The position numbers were made by a program, and so were the translations under genes. The notes under the pieces were generated by a model. That model did not search any database. It was not told the origin of the DNA and was given only the letters and a program-made list of their open reading frames with translations. Shown here piece after piece: positions 25,611-34,754 of a DNA stretch of 64,000 nt (position 1 is its first letter; each line of letters begins with the position of its first letter). Source of the DNA: CAZEAN01 sp964510225 (GTDB taxonomy: Bacteria > Planctomycetota > Planctomycetia > Isosphaerales > Isosphaeraceae); the NCBI GenBank assembly GCA_964510225.1, contig CAZEAN010000010.1, positions 11,309 through 75,308 on the forward strand, read 5' to 3'.

Positions 25611-27104
25611 TCATTTTCCCTTGCGTTTCTCACGAAGCTCACGTTGCAAGCGTCGGGCCTCTTTCTCGCGGAGCTTCTTCTGCTTCTCGCGTTCCTTAGC
25701 TGAGAGTCGTTTGCCGGTCCCTTGTTTAGGTGCTTTCAAGACGGCACCAGGATTAAAAGCGCCCGCTTTTCCCATACTACCTAAGGCCTTGACACGATCC
25801 ATCATCGACATCGATGACATCTGCTTCATCACGGATGCCATCCCATCGAACTGTTTGACGAGACTGGAGACATCGTGTGGTTCAACACCGGAACCGCTCG
25901 CAATCCGACGTCGGCGACTAATATCAATCTTGTGTGGATCACGACGTTCATCGGGGGTCATACTATCGATGATGCCGCCGATCCGTTTCATCTCTCCATC
26001 GGCATCGACTCCTTCGAAGCTCTTTTCCATCTGATTCATGCCCGGGATCTTTCCAATAAGATCTTTGACCGAGCCGATCTGCTTCATCTGTGCGAGTTGG
26101 GAACGGAAGTCATTGAGGTCATACTTCCCTTTGGCCATCCGTTCTTGCTGTCGGAGTGCCTCTTGTTCGTCGACAACCTGCTTTGCCGCTTCGACGAGCC
26201 CGACAATGTCACCCATCCCAAGCATCTGGCCAACGAGTCGCTCGGGATCGAACGGATCGAGCCGTTCCAGCTTCTCACCCATCCCGACGAACTTGATCGG
26301 TACGCCCGTAACCTGACGAACCGAGAGCGCAGCCCCACCTCGGGCATCACCGTCAAGCTTCGTCATGATCACGCCGTCAAGTTCGAGCGCGTCATTGAAT
26401 GAACCAGCCGATGCCACCGCATCTTGACCTGTTAACGCATCGCAAACGAAGTAAACCTGGTGCGGCTTCACCTTCCGTTCGATCCGCTTGAGTTGGTCCA
26501 TCAACTCATCATCAACATGTAAGCGACCAGCGGTATCGAGGATTACGGTGTCTCGACTGCTCTTGTCCGCCTCCGCGACCCCACGCTTGCAGACCTCAAC
26601 GGGATCAGCTCCTTCCGGATCTTCGCTATGAACCGGGACACCAAGCTGCTCTCCGAGAACTCTCAGTTGCTCGATTGCCGCAGGACGTTGCAAATCGGCA
26701 GCAACCAGCAACGGCTTACGACCGAGCCCCATCAACCTCCGGGCCAGCTTTCCACAGGTCGTTGTTTTACCCGAACCCTGGAGCCCACAAAGCATTAAGA
26801 CCGTTGGCCCGGTCTTCTCGAACCGGATCGAGGGGTCTCCTTCGCCCATTAATTGAACGAGTTCGTCGTGAACGATCTTGACGATTTGCTGGTCAGGACG
26901 GACGCTTTTGATGAGTTGTTGTCCGGTGGCGGTTTCGGTCACCCGCTTCATAAAGCGTTGGACGACCTCGTAATTCACATCAGCTTCGAGGAGAGCCGTG
27001 CGAACTTCTCGGAGTCCTTCTTTCATGTTGGCTTCAGTGAGCTTGCCGCGTGCTTTAAAGCGGTCGAATGCTCCTGAGAGGCCGCGTTGTATATCATCAA
27101 ACAT
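25611..27104 (-). CDS. ffh: Signal recognition particle protein Ffh
   Basis: This 497-residue SRP54 GTPase binds signal sequences of nascent membrane and exported proteins and, with SRP RNA and FtsY, delivers ribosomes to the membrane. It shows the N-domain (MFDDIQRGLSGAFDRFKARG), the P-loop GLQGSGKTTTCGKLA, ADLQRPAAIEQL, DTAGRLHVDDELM, TKLDGDARGGAALS and the methionine-rich M-domain (PGMNQMEKSFEG; MKQMSSMSMMDRV). A Lys/Arg-rich C-terminal tail of ~50 residues extends beyond the usual M-domain end. The gene is alone on its strand, divergent from the DUF695/RraB gene. Confidence 0.97.
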   Translation of the reverse strand: MFDDIQRGLSGAFDRFKARGKLTEANMKEGLREVRTALLEADVNYEVVQRFMKRVTETATGQQLIKSVRPDQQIVKIVHDELVQLMGEGDPSIRFEKTGPTVLMLCGLQGSGKTTTCGKLARRLMGLGRKPLLVAADLQRPAAIEQLRVLGEQLGVPVHSEDPEGADPVEVCKRGVAEADKSSRDTVILDTAGRLHVDDELMDQLKRIERKVKPHQVYFVCDALTGQDAVASAGSFNDALELDGVIMTKLDGDARGGAALSVRQVTGVPIKFVGMGEKLERLDPFDPERLVGQMLGMGDIVGLVEAAKQVVDEQEALRQQERMAKGKYDLNDFRSQLAQMKQIGSVKDLIGKIPGMNQMEKSFEGVDADGEMKRIGGIIDSMTPDERRDPHKIDISRRRRIASGSGVEPHDVSSLVKQFDGMASVMKQMSSMSMMDRVKALGSMGKAGAFNPGAVLKAPKQGTGKRLSAKEREKQKKLREKEARRLQRELREKRKGK

Positions 27105-27231
27105 GGGGCTGTACCGTACAGATCGTTGCCGTGGACCGAATCACTAATAATAGCGGCGTTGCTAACGACCGACAATGCCGAGGTCGAATCGATACGTCCG
27201 CCGGGTTATTGAGTTGAAGAGGGCAACTCGG

Positions 27232-27984
27232 ATGAGTAACGACTGGGAGTTTTACTTCTCGAACTTTAACGACAAGCCAGCATCGATCTTTGTCCGGATT
27301 GGGCTCCGAAATATCGTTCCCGACGTAACCCGACCGTGGCGTTTGCTGATCCGGGTCAAATTGCAGGCGGCCAGCGACGACGGACTCCCTCAAGAATCTG
27401 AGTTTGACACGCTTGGTCTCATTGAAGAATCCCTTAGTAGCACTCTTGGAGCCATTCTTGGAGCGGAACTGGTGGGGCGGATTAGCTATTCCGGTGTCCG
27501 GGACTTCATTTTCCATGGGCCTCAGCCTGAACGGTTCGAGGAGTCGCTCGCGGAAGCGATGGCAAACTTCCCAGGGTATTTGTTCCACGGAAAAGCCGAC
27601 CAGGACGACCAGTGGTCAGTCTATCTCGATGTACTCTACCCAACTCCGGAAGAGTGGCAAACGATAAGGAACCGACATATCGTCGATACGCTCCGAGATC
27701 ACGGCGATCCGCTTAACGAACCTCGGTTGATCGAACACTGGATCTACTTCTGTGATGGCGCAACCAGAAGTCAATTCATTGACCGAGCGAAATCACTTGG
27801 CTTTGATCTTGCCGAGACGATTAATCGCTCCGACCCCGACGCAGAAGCGCCCGCCGGGGTCGTTCTCAAACGTGTTGACTCAGCGGATTGGGTCTCGATC
27901 AACGACACAACCCTAACTCTCTTCCGACTCGCCAACGAGTATAGGGGACACTACGACGGCTGGGAATCGCCAGTCCGCTGCTAA
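27232..27984 (+). CDS. DUF695 and RraB-like domain protein
   Basis: This cytoplasmic protein of ~250 residues has two parts. Residues 1-140 match DUF695 (start NDWEFYFSNFNDKPASIFV). The last ~110 residues match the RraB-type fold: RLIEHWIYFCDGATRSQFIDR, then GFDLAETINR and VVLKRVDSADWVSINDTT. RraB in E. coli binds RNase E and inhibits mRNA decay. Whether this fusion does so is not known, and planctomycete degradosomes may differ. ATG at 27232 follows GAAGAGGG; a longer frame from 27175 lacks that site. Confidence 0.78.
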   Translation: MSNDWEFYFSNFNDKPASIFVRIGLRNIVPDVTRPWRLLIRVKLQAASDDGLPQESEFDTLGLIEESLSSTLGAILGAELVGRISYSGVRDFIFHGPQPERFEESLAEAMANFPGYLFHGKADQDDQWSVYLDVLYPTPEEWQTIRNRHIVDTLRDHGDPLNEPRLIEHWIYFCDGATRSQFIDRAKSLGFDLAETINRSDPDAEAPAGVVLKRVDSADWVSINDTTLTLFRLANEYRGHYDGWESPVRC

Positions 27985-28024
27985 TTGTCCACCTAGCTGG
28001 TCGAAGCATTCGCTGCTCGTCTGC

Positions 28025-31000
28025 TCACTCGTCTACGGCGCCAACCTCCGCTGATCCCGCTGGTATTGAGTCGCCACTGAGAATGACGGCTGGAATCTCC
28101 TGATTCCGGACAAGTCGATTGAACTCGGGAATCTGCTCGGTTCGAATCGCTGACCACTTGGCAAGCTCGGCATCAATTGCCGCTGTAAGGGCATTCTTGA
28201 CTTCGAATGCTTGGTCAGTTGGTCGATTGTCGCCAACCCGGACCATCATGGCGAGCGATGAAAGCCGATTATTCAGAGCAACAGGATAGTTGAGCACGTC
28301 TTGAGGACTTCGGTTCTTTGTTTGATAGAGTACCTCTTCCACAGCACCCATTTCTTCTTTCAGTGCCTCAGCGAGTTCCTGAATCTCCGACGATGCCGAT
28401 TGATCCGCAGTCCGTTCGAGTAACGCATCGATTTGAGCACGCGTGTCTCTGATCTCCTTGATTGCGCGATGGGTCTCAGAGAGCTTATCGCAAGATGCCT
28501 TTAGGAACTCGAACTGTGCTTCCAAGTCTTCCGGAGTTGCATTGGAACGAGGATCCGGTCGAATCTCGAACTCGACTTCTGAGACCTCATCACCCACGTG
28601 CAAGCTTGCTGAGTAGAGGCCAGGGATTGCTCGGGGGCCCGGAGGTCTTGCTTCTGGCCAAAGGATCAGGCCAGGGAAGACTTCCACATCAGGGTACTGT
28701 AGATCCCAAACAAATCGATTGAAGCCAGCGACTGGCGTCAGTTTGGTCCCTTCCTCGGCTGATTGGTTCGAGAACCGACGGATGACGGATCCATCGCTAA
28801 CTGCAAATTCAATGGCGATCTCCTGCCCATCCTCGGGCTCGTTCTGGAGCCAGTAATGGAGGACAAGACCCGACGAAGGGTTCTGCCCTTCGATCGGAGG
28901 TGGTTCCGTGGTACTTCCTGGCTGAAGTCGGAAGGTGATGTCCGGTTCGTAAAGATGCGGTCCACTACTGGTACTTTTATCGGTCCACTGGTGAAGTAAG
29001 TGGAGGTCGTCGAGGACCCAGAAGGATCGCCCTTGAGTCGCGACGATCAGATCGGTTCCCTTGACCGCGAGATCCGTAATCGGGACAACAGGAAGGTTCA
29101 GCTGAAACGGCTCCCAAGAAGTGCCGTCATCAAACGACACATAGATGCCTCGCTCAGTTCCAGCGTACAGGAGTCCTTCACGATTAGGGTCAGCTCGGAC
29201 CACTCGAGTGAAGTGATCTTCAGCAATCCCGTCGGTCATCAAGGTCCACGACTCACCGTAATCAGCGGTTTTGTAGAGATACGGAGTGAAATCATCAGAT
29301 TTGTAAGATGTCGCCGCAACATAGAGTCCGCCAGGATTGGTCGGATGAGCTTCGATGCTGTTGATTTGAGACGAATCTGGTATTCCCGCCGGCATCACCT
29401 TCGTCCAAGAACTTCCCCCATCTCTAGTGAGGTGGAGTAGACCATCATCGGTCCCAGCCCACAAGACTCCCGCCTCATGAGGCGATTCGAGTGCTGCGAA
29501 GATCGTGCAGTAATACTCTACCCCGGTATTGTCCTTGGTGATCGGTCCTCCTGAAGATTTGAGCCGATCGGGGTCATTCCGAGTCAGGTCGGGGCTGATC
29601 GGCTCCCAAGACTGTCCTTCGTCGGTAGACTTGAAGAGCACATTGCCTGCTGCGTACAGTGTGTCGTGATCGTGTGGTGAGAAGAAGAGCGGAAAGTTCC
29701 ACTGGAACCGATACTTGGCCGACTCCGCTCCGTGGCCTGGCAGAAAATCTGGCCAGACATTGATCAACCGTGACTCACGAGTGGTGTGATTCAATCGTTC
29801 CAAGTATCCGAGGTACGACCCGCCGTAGACAATTTCACTGTCCTCTGGATCGGGTGCAAGATGGCCGCTTTCACCACCTGCGGTTGGCTCCCAATCACGT
29901 TCCGTAATCGTACTACCATCCGACCGATGAAGGACTCTAAGGGTCGAATTGTCCTGCTGGGCTCCATAGATCCGATACGGAAAATGATCGTCCGTCGTAA
30001 CCCGGTAAAACTGTGCTGTAGGCTGGTTCAAGTAGGTCGACCAGCGGGCCCCTTTGTCGAAAGTCACCTGTGCCCCGCCATCATCACCGATGACCATACG
30101 TTCCGGGACGTCAGGATCGATCCAGAGATCGTGATGGTCTCCATGAGGAGTACCGATCCGTTCGAAGGAGGAACCACCGTCTTTGGAATGCCAGAAGCCT
30201 ACGTTCAGGACGTAGACCTCATCAATATTCTGAGTCCCGGCATAGATTCTACTGTAATACCAAGCGCGCTGACGGAGGTTCCGGTCTTCGCTCACCCTGG
30301 TCCAAGTCAAGCCTCCGTCGTCTGACCGAAAGACACCACCATCATCCGACTCCAGGATGATCCAGAGTCGATTCGAATCTACTGGTGAAACAGTGACGCC
30401 GATGATCCCAACCAGCCCCCCCGGAAGCCCCTTGTTTCGGGTTATCTCGGTCCAAGTATCACCACCATCGGTTGACTTCCAAAGACCAGATCCTTCTCCA
30501 CCACTCTCGAGACTGTACGGAGTTCGACGAACCCGCCAGGTTGTCGCATAGAGGATCCTCGGATTATTCGGATCCATCACCAGGTCGAACGCACCAACAT
30601 CAGCACTCACAAACAAGATGCGCTCCCAATGTACACCACCATCCTTACTTCGGAACACCCCTCGTTGCTCGTTGGGGCCGAACAGATGGCCTAGTGCAGT
30701 GACGTAGACCAGGTCCGGGTTCTTGGGATGAATCCGGATCCTTGGGATATGGCGGGTGTCACCAAGACCAAGATGTCTCCAGGTTTTGCCAGCGTCCGTC
30801 GATTTCCAGACACCATCACCATGGGAGACATTGCCTCGAACTGTCTTCTCGCCGCCACCAACATAGATGACATTTGGATCCCACTCGCTAACAGCGAGAG
30901 CGCCGATCGAACCACCGAAGTAGCCGTCTGAAATGTTCTCCCAAGTCGAACCACCATTGGTCGTCCGCCAAACACCGCCACCTGTACTACCGAAGTAGTA

Positions 31001-31201
31001 CAACAAAGGCTCGCCAGGAACACCTGTAACGGCTGCCGATCGGCCTCCTCGAAAGGGCCCGATGGATCGGAAGCTGACCGCATCTCCGAGCACTGTACTC
31101 ACTTCAGAGGCCACGCGTTCCGATTCTGCTTGCTTCCCCACTGAAACAGTCGCTACCGTACAAAGAGAGACGAAGACAAGTGCAAGTCGATACACGAGCA
31201 T
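28025..31201 (-). CDS. Large exported BNR/Vps10-type beta-propeller protein
   Basis: This 1058-residue protein has a signal peptide (LALVFVSLCTVATVSVG) and a long series of sialidase-like BNR/Asp-box repeats of the form S-x-D-x-G-x-T-W, seen in GGSTWENIS, AGKTWRHLG, DGGDTWTEI, DDGGLTWTRV and DEGQSWEPI. This indicates one or two beta-propellers as in the Vps10/sortilin group. The C-terminal ~250 residues contain a beta-sandwich stretch and a helical region. Such proteins are often labelled glycosyl hydrolases, but catalytic residues are not evident. It may bind or cleave surface glycans or proteins. ATG at 31201 is preceded by GGAG at eight bases. Confidence 0.88.
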   Translation of the reverse strand: MLVYRLALVFVSLCTVATVSVGKQAESERVASEVSTVLGDAVSFRSIGPFRGGRSAAVTGVPGEPLLYYFGSTGGGVWRTTNGGSTWENISDGYFGGSIGALAVSEWDPNVIYVGGGEKTVRGNVSHGDGVWKSTDAGKTWRHLGLGDTRHIPRIRIHPKNPDLVYVTALGHLFGPNEQRGVFRSKDGGVHWERILFVSADVGAFDLVMDPNNPRILYATTWRVRRTPYSLESGGEGSGLWKSTDGGDTWTEITRNKGLPGGLVGIIGVTVSPVDSNRLWIILESDDGGVFRSDDGGLTWTRVSEDRNLRQRAWYYSRIYAGTQNIDEVYVLNVGFWHSKDGGSSFERIGTPHGDHHDLWIDPDVPERMVIGDDGGAQVTFDKGARWSTYLNQPTAQFYRVTTDDHFPYRIYGAQQDNSTLRVLHRSDGSTITERDWEPTAGGESGHLAPDPEDSEIVYGGSYLGYLERLNHTTRESRLINVWPDFLPGHGAESAKYRFQWNFPLFFSPHDHDTLYAAGNVLFKSTDEGQSWEPISPDLTRNDPDRLKSSGGPITKDNTGVEYYCTIFAALESPHEAGVLWAGTDDGLLHLTRDGGSSWTKVMPAGIPDSSQINSIEAHPTNPGGLYVAATSYKSDDFTPYLYKTADYGESWTLMTDGIAEDHFTRVVRADPNREGLLYAGTERGIYVSFDDGTSWEPFQLNLPVVPITDLAVKGTDLIVATQGRSFWVLDDLHLLHQWTDKSTSSGPHLYEPDITFRLQPGSTTEPPPIEGQNPSSGLVLHYWLQNEPEDGQEIAIEFAVSDGSVIRRFSNQSAEEGTKLTPVAGFNRFVWDLQYPDVEVFPGLILWPEARPPGPRAIPGLYSASLHVGDEVSEVEFEIRPDPRSNATPEDLEAQFEFLKASCDKLSETHRAIKEIRDTRAQIDALLERTADQSASSEIQELAEALKEEMGAVEEVLYQTKNRSPQDVLNYPVALNNRLSSLAMMVRVGDNRPTDQAFEVKNALTAAIDAELAKWSAIRTEQIPEFNRLVRNQEIPAVILSGDSIPAGSAEVGAVDE

Positions 31202-31340
31202 TGAAAAACTCCCGTTGTTTGACTCTCAAGAGCTGGGTCAGAATTCAGGATCGCCGAACGTCTCGGCTCTGTACTCGAACCATGATTGATTCGAGTATCG
31301 TGCACTCGAGGGCCAACCGCAACTGAATGGAGAACCGAAA

Positions 31341-32021
31341 TTGGATGACATCCGAAGACCAACCAGAGAGCAGGATCGAGTCTTTGTGACTGACTTCGAT
31401 GGAACGATGACGGAGATCGATTTCTACAAACTCGTTCGGGAACGCCTCGTACCGCCTGAAACCCCGGATTTTTGGGTTGAGTATCGTGCTGGTACGATGA
31501 CCCACTTCGACGCGCTCAGATCTTTCTTCGAAGCAGCCGAAGGAGGTGAACCTGCACTGATCAAGATCACACAAGAGATGAAACTAGAGAGTCAACTTAG
31601 CTCACACTTAGCCGCCCTCAGAGAGTCAGGCTGGTCGGTCTCCATCGTCTCAGCGGGATGTGCTTGGTACATCCGACGAATGCTCGCAGAAGCCAATGTC
31701 ACGATCGATGTACACGCGAGCCCTGGGAAGATTGTCGAGGGTCGGCTTGTCATGGAGCTACCTCTCGACTCGGCATTCTGCTCCACCGAAACCGGGATCG
31801 ACAAGGCAGCCGTCGTTCGATCCTTCCTTGACCGAGGGGCAACTGTTGCGTTTGCGGGAGACGGGTATCCGGATCTCGCCCCTGCACTTCTGGTCGATCC
31901 CTCAGTCCGGTTTGCTCGTGGTGATCTTGCGATCGCACTACAAGAGCGCAACGAACCGTTTCTACCCTTCACACGGTGGGCTGAAATCGTCGAGATGCTG
32001 ACCGCAACACCATCGGATTGA
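31341..32021 (+). CDS. HAD-superfamily (subclass IB, MtnX-like) phosphatase
   Basis: This 226-residue protein has the HAD nucleophile motif VFVTDFDGTMTEIDFY (DxDGT), motif II VSIVSAGC, and a C-terminal AFAGDGYPDLAPAL acidic motif, as in SerB/MtnX-type phosphatases. It hydrolyses a small phosphate ester in the cytoplasm. The TTG at 31341 is the only plausible start; GGAG precedes it by eight bases. The stop is 38 bases before the glycerol-1-phosphate dehydrogenase gene, which suggests a shared operon. A glycerol-phosphate-like substrate is therefore possible but inferred only from context. Confidence 0.85.
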   Translation: MDDIRRPTREQDRVFVTDFDGTMTEIDFYKLVRERLVPPETPDFWVEYRAGTMTHFDALRSFFEAAEGGEPALIKITQEMKLESQLSSHLAALRESGWSVSIVSAGCAWYIRRMLAEANVTIDVHASPGKIVEGRLVMELPLDSAFCSTETGIDKAAVVRSFLDRGATVAFAGDGYPDLAPALLVDPSVRFARGDLAIALQERNEPFLPFTRWAEIVEMLTATPSD

Positions 32022-32059
32022 ATTCTCGAATCTAGAAAAACCAGAGCGGTACTCTACTG

Positions 32060-33115
32060 ATGGACATTCCTTCACAATCCTCGGTTGGGCTTCCTTCGTT
32101 CGTCCGGATTAAGCCAGGGGCACTTGATCGAATCGGGATTTATGCCCAGCGGCACCATCACCACACTGTCACTCTCATTGTGAGTGCAGGGATCCCTAAA
32201 GAAATCATCTCCACGGCTCGTCAAAGCTTGGACGAAAATAAGATCCAGATCAGATCAGAGATTGAAGCAGACCGCGCAAGTTTTGAAACGGCTACAACAC
32301 TCTTTACCGAACTCCATCCAGAGAGTCGTGCCATCTTTGGGCTTGGTGGAGGGAAAGCACTCGATGTTGCAAAATATGTTGCTTTCCTCGCGCGAAAGCC
32401 TTATTATGCCGTACCGACCTCCCTCTCCAACGATGGCTTCTGTTCCCCCCAATCAAGCCTTACGGTAAATCAGAAGCGGCGTTCCTTGCCCGCAGCATTG
32501 CCTTTCGGTGTCGTCGTCGATACGACTGTCTGCGGTCGTGCTCCTCGGGCACTCTGGTGGTCGGGTGTCGGCGATTTAGTTGCAAAGATCACCGCTATTC
32601 GTGACTGGAAACTTGCCTATCACGATCGTGGTGAGCCCGTGAATGATCTCGCGGCATTACTCTCCGACGCCTCAGTCTTTCAGTTTATTGCGAATCCTAC
32701 TGCCGATGACGAAGGGATCCGACTTCTCGGTACTGCACTGATGCTCAATGGGATCGCAATGGCAATCTCCGGGTCTTCGCGACCTGCAAGTGGGGCTGAG
32801 CACTTAATCTCACATGCACTTGACGCACGATCGAGTAGGCCACGCTTACATGGTCTTCAAGTCGGTGTTGCTTCCTATCTTGTCAGCAACTTGCAACATC
32901 AGGGGACAGCACGGATTGCTAGACTCTTTGAGCAAACTCAATTTTGGGATGCTATACGTGCTGAGCCATTCTTCAAAGAAGAATGGCTCGATGCGATTCG
33001 GGTTGGTCCTGCGATGAATCCTAGCCGTTACACCATTCTCTCAACCCGTGATTGTACCCCCGAGGCTGCGGAGATAATCGAGAATGATCCGACCCTCAGA
33101 GGTTGTTTCAAATAG
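32060..33115 (+). CDS. sn-Glycerol-1-phosphate dehydrogenase family protein (AraM/EgsA type)
   Basis: This 351-residue protein belongs to the iron- or zinc-containing alcohol dehydrogenase fold of G1P dehydrogenases, which interconvert dihydroxyacetone phosphate and sn-glycerol-1-phosphate using NAD(P)H. Visible motifs are GLGGGKALDVAKYVAF (nucleotide binding), AVPTSLSNDGFCSP, FGVVVDT, GDLVAKITAIRDW and the metal-ligand region SGAEHLISHALD and LHGLQVGVAS. The enzyme makes the archaeal-type glycerophosphate backbone. Bacterial homologues such as AraM of Bacillus subtilis are known, so its presence alone does not imply archaeal lipids. It follows a HAD phosphatase by 38 bases and converges on a fasciclin gene. 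Confidence 0.85.
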   Translation: MDIPSQSSVGLPSFVRIKPGALDRIGIYAQRHHHHTVTLIVSAGIPKEIISTARQSLDENKIQIRSEIEADRASFETATTLFTELHPESRAIFGLGGGKALDVAKYVAFLARKPYYAVPTSLSNDGFCSPQSSLTVNQKRRSLPAALPFGVVVDTTVCGRAPRALWWSGVGDLVAKITAIRDWKLAYHDRGEPVNDLAALLSDASVFQFIANPTADDEGIRLLGTALMLNGIAMAISGSSRPASGAEHLISHALDARSSRPRLHGLQVGVASYLVSNLQHQGTARIARLFEQTQFWDAIRAEPFFKEEWLDAIRVGPAMNPSRYTILSTRDCTPEAAEIIENDPTLRGCFK

Positions 33116-33119
33116 AACT

Positions 33120-34493
33120 TCAATGATTTTCAGCGAGCCTCGTCAGTGTGCTGTACTCCGAGAATCTGTTCTTGACGACGGTGGCTCCCCCTCGGAACCG
33201 GATTGTCGCACCAGCAGAGGCATTGAGGACGAGTTCGTCGGTCACGTTGAGCTCAATCTCGCTCCCACCGTTGGCCTTCACATTAGCGGTTTTGGTCTGC
33301 AGTCCGAGACCTAGGTATAAAGCACCACCAGCGATGTCGGAGATTAGTCGATTAGCTTGGCCAGTGATTGTCACTGTAGAGCCGCCACCGGAATCGACCT
33401 TGATCAGATCAGCTTCGATATCGAGCAGCGTGACATTCCCGGCACCACCCACATTAATCTCGATCACGTCTGCACGAAGACCTACCTTGTGGACACGATC
33501 GTTGTGATCCGCATCGATTTTGATCAGTCCCGGTCGTGTCGGCATCTCGGCAGCAGCGAGCGATTCCGGATTGAATCCCGGAGGGATCAAGACACGATCA
33601 ATAACGTGAATTAAGCCGTTATCCGTTTCGAGGTCGGTGTCGGTAACGATGGAGTCATTAATTTGGAGCCGTCCTTTCACCAAATCAATCTTTACCGACT
33701 TTCCAAGGAGAGTCTTTGCTTCACCAGCCTGGAACGCCTGACGAGCCGTAATCCGACCAGCAACAACATGATACTTTAGAATCTCCTGGAGCGCTGACTG
33801 ATTCTCAGGCTTCAAGAGAGATTGAAGAAGAGACTTGGGAAGCTTGGTGAATGCTTCATCTGTCGGTGCAAAAACGGTGAACGGTCCCTCACCCTTCAAT
33901 GCTTCTTGGAGTTCGGCTGCCTTGACTGCGGTCAAGAGTGTCTTGAATGTACCAGCCTGGTCCGCGACCGCAAGGACGTCATTTGATGGCGGCATCAGTA
34001 CGGAATCAATGACTTGGATAACGCCGTTGGTACAGCCAATATTTCGTTGAATGACGAGAGAGTCGTTCACGCGGACAGTCCGTCCCTTGCGCTCAAAGCG
34101 GACTTCCTTACCATTCAACGTTGTCGTCTTCTTGAGCGGTCGTCGAGGGGGATGATCAGCGATCTGGATACCGTTAGGCACGACATGATAGGTTAGCAAC
34201 GCCTTGAGTCTATCTCGATTCTCCGGCTTTAGGAGTGTCTCCAAGGTTCCTTCTGGGAGCTTGGCGAACGCTTCGTCGGTGGGTGCAAAGACCGTGAAGG
34301 GTCCCTCGTGTTCCAGCGGTCCCGTCAAGTCGGCGGCGACTAACGCTGTAACGAGGGTTCGGAATGAACCTGCGCGAGCCGCTGTCGTGAGGATGTCGGT
34401 CTCTTCCTTCGCTGCCGAAGGTGCTGGTGATGTTGCGATCAACCCAACTACCGCAACGATCGACAGCATCCATTGTTCTCGCTTGATTGACAT
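33120..34493 (-). CDS. Exported protein with two fasciclin (FAS1) domains and a C-terminal GIN-like domain
   Basis: This protein of ~457 residues has a signal peptide (WMLSIVAVVGLIATSPAPSAA) and two fasciclin domains. Each is marked by GPFTVFAPTDEAF and a LLKPEN-x-LKALLTYHVV-like end, and carries the family VIQVIDSVLMPP or LIHVIDRVLIPP motif. The last ~130 residues have repeated short beta strands (IKIDADHND, VIEINVGGAGNVTLLDIEADLI, ELVLNASAGATIRFRGG) like the GIN or DUF2807 autotransporter-head fold. Fasciclin proteins act in adhesion and surface signalling. ATG at 34493 follows GAGG; a TTG twelve bases upstream is the alternative. Confidence 0.87.
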   Translation of the reverse strand: MSIKREQWMLSIVAVVGLIATSPAPSAAKEETDILTTAARAGSFRTLVTALVAADLTGPLEHEGPFTVFAPTDEAFAKLPEGTLETLLKPENRDRLKALLTYHVVPNGIQIADHPPRRPLKKTTTLNGKEVRFERKGRTVRVNDSLVIQRNIGCTNGVIQVIDSVLMPPSNDVLAVADQAGTFKTLLTAVKAAELQEALKGEGPFTVFAPTDEAFTKLPKSLLQSLLKPENQSALQEILKYHVVAGRITARQAFQAGEAKTLLGKSVKIDLVKGRLQINDSIVTDTDLETDNGLIHVIDRVLIPPGFNPESLAAAEMPTRPGLIKIDADHNDRVHKVGLRADVIEINVGGAGNVTLLDIEADLIKVDSGGGSTVTITGQANRLISDIAGGALYLGLGLQTKTANVKANGGSEIELNVTDELVLNASAGATIRFRGGATVVKNRFSEYSTLTRLAENH

Positions 34494-34754
34494 CAATGAC
34501 CTCAAAGGTTGAAGTTGTCTTGGTTTGAATAGTTAACTTACCGCGGCTCATCAGTGTTGAGGATCATGCCGCGGACGTTCAGGTGATTCGATTCTGAGGT
34601 CGAGTCGGATTCAACGGGTCACTATACAACCTCGATCTGTTCGCATTAGGTGATTGATTACGCTCCTCCAGGTATGGTCTCATTAGTGTCTGATGCAGCA
34701 ATCTTGAACTTTGCGGCACAAACGCAACTTGTATTTGCCAGATAGTGAGGTTCG

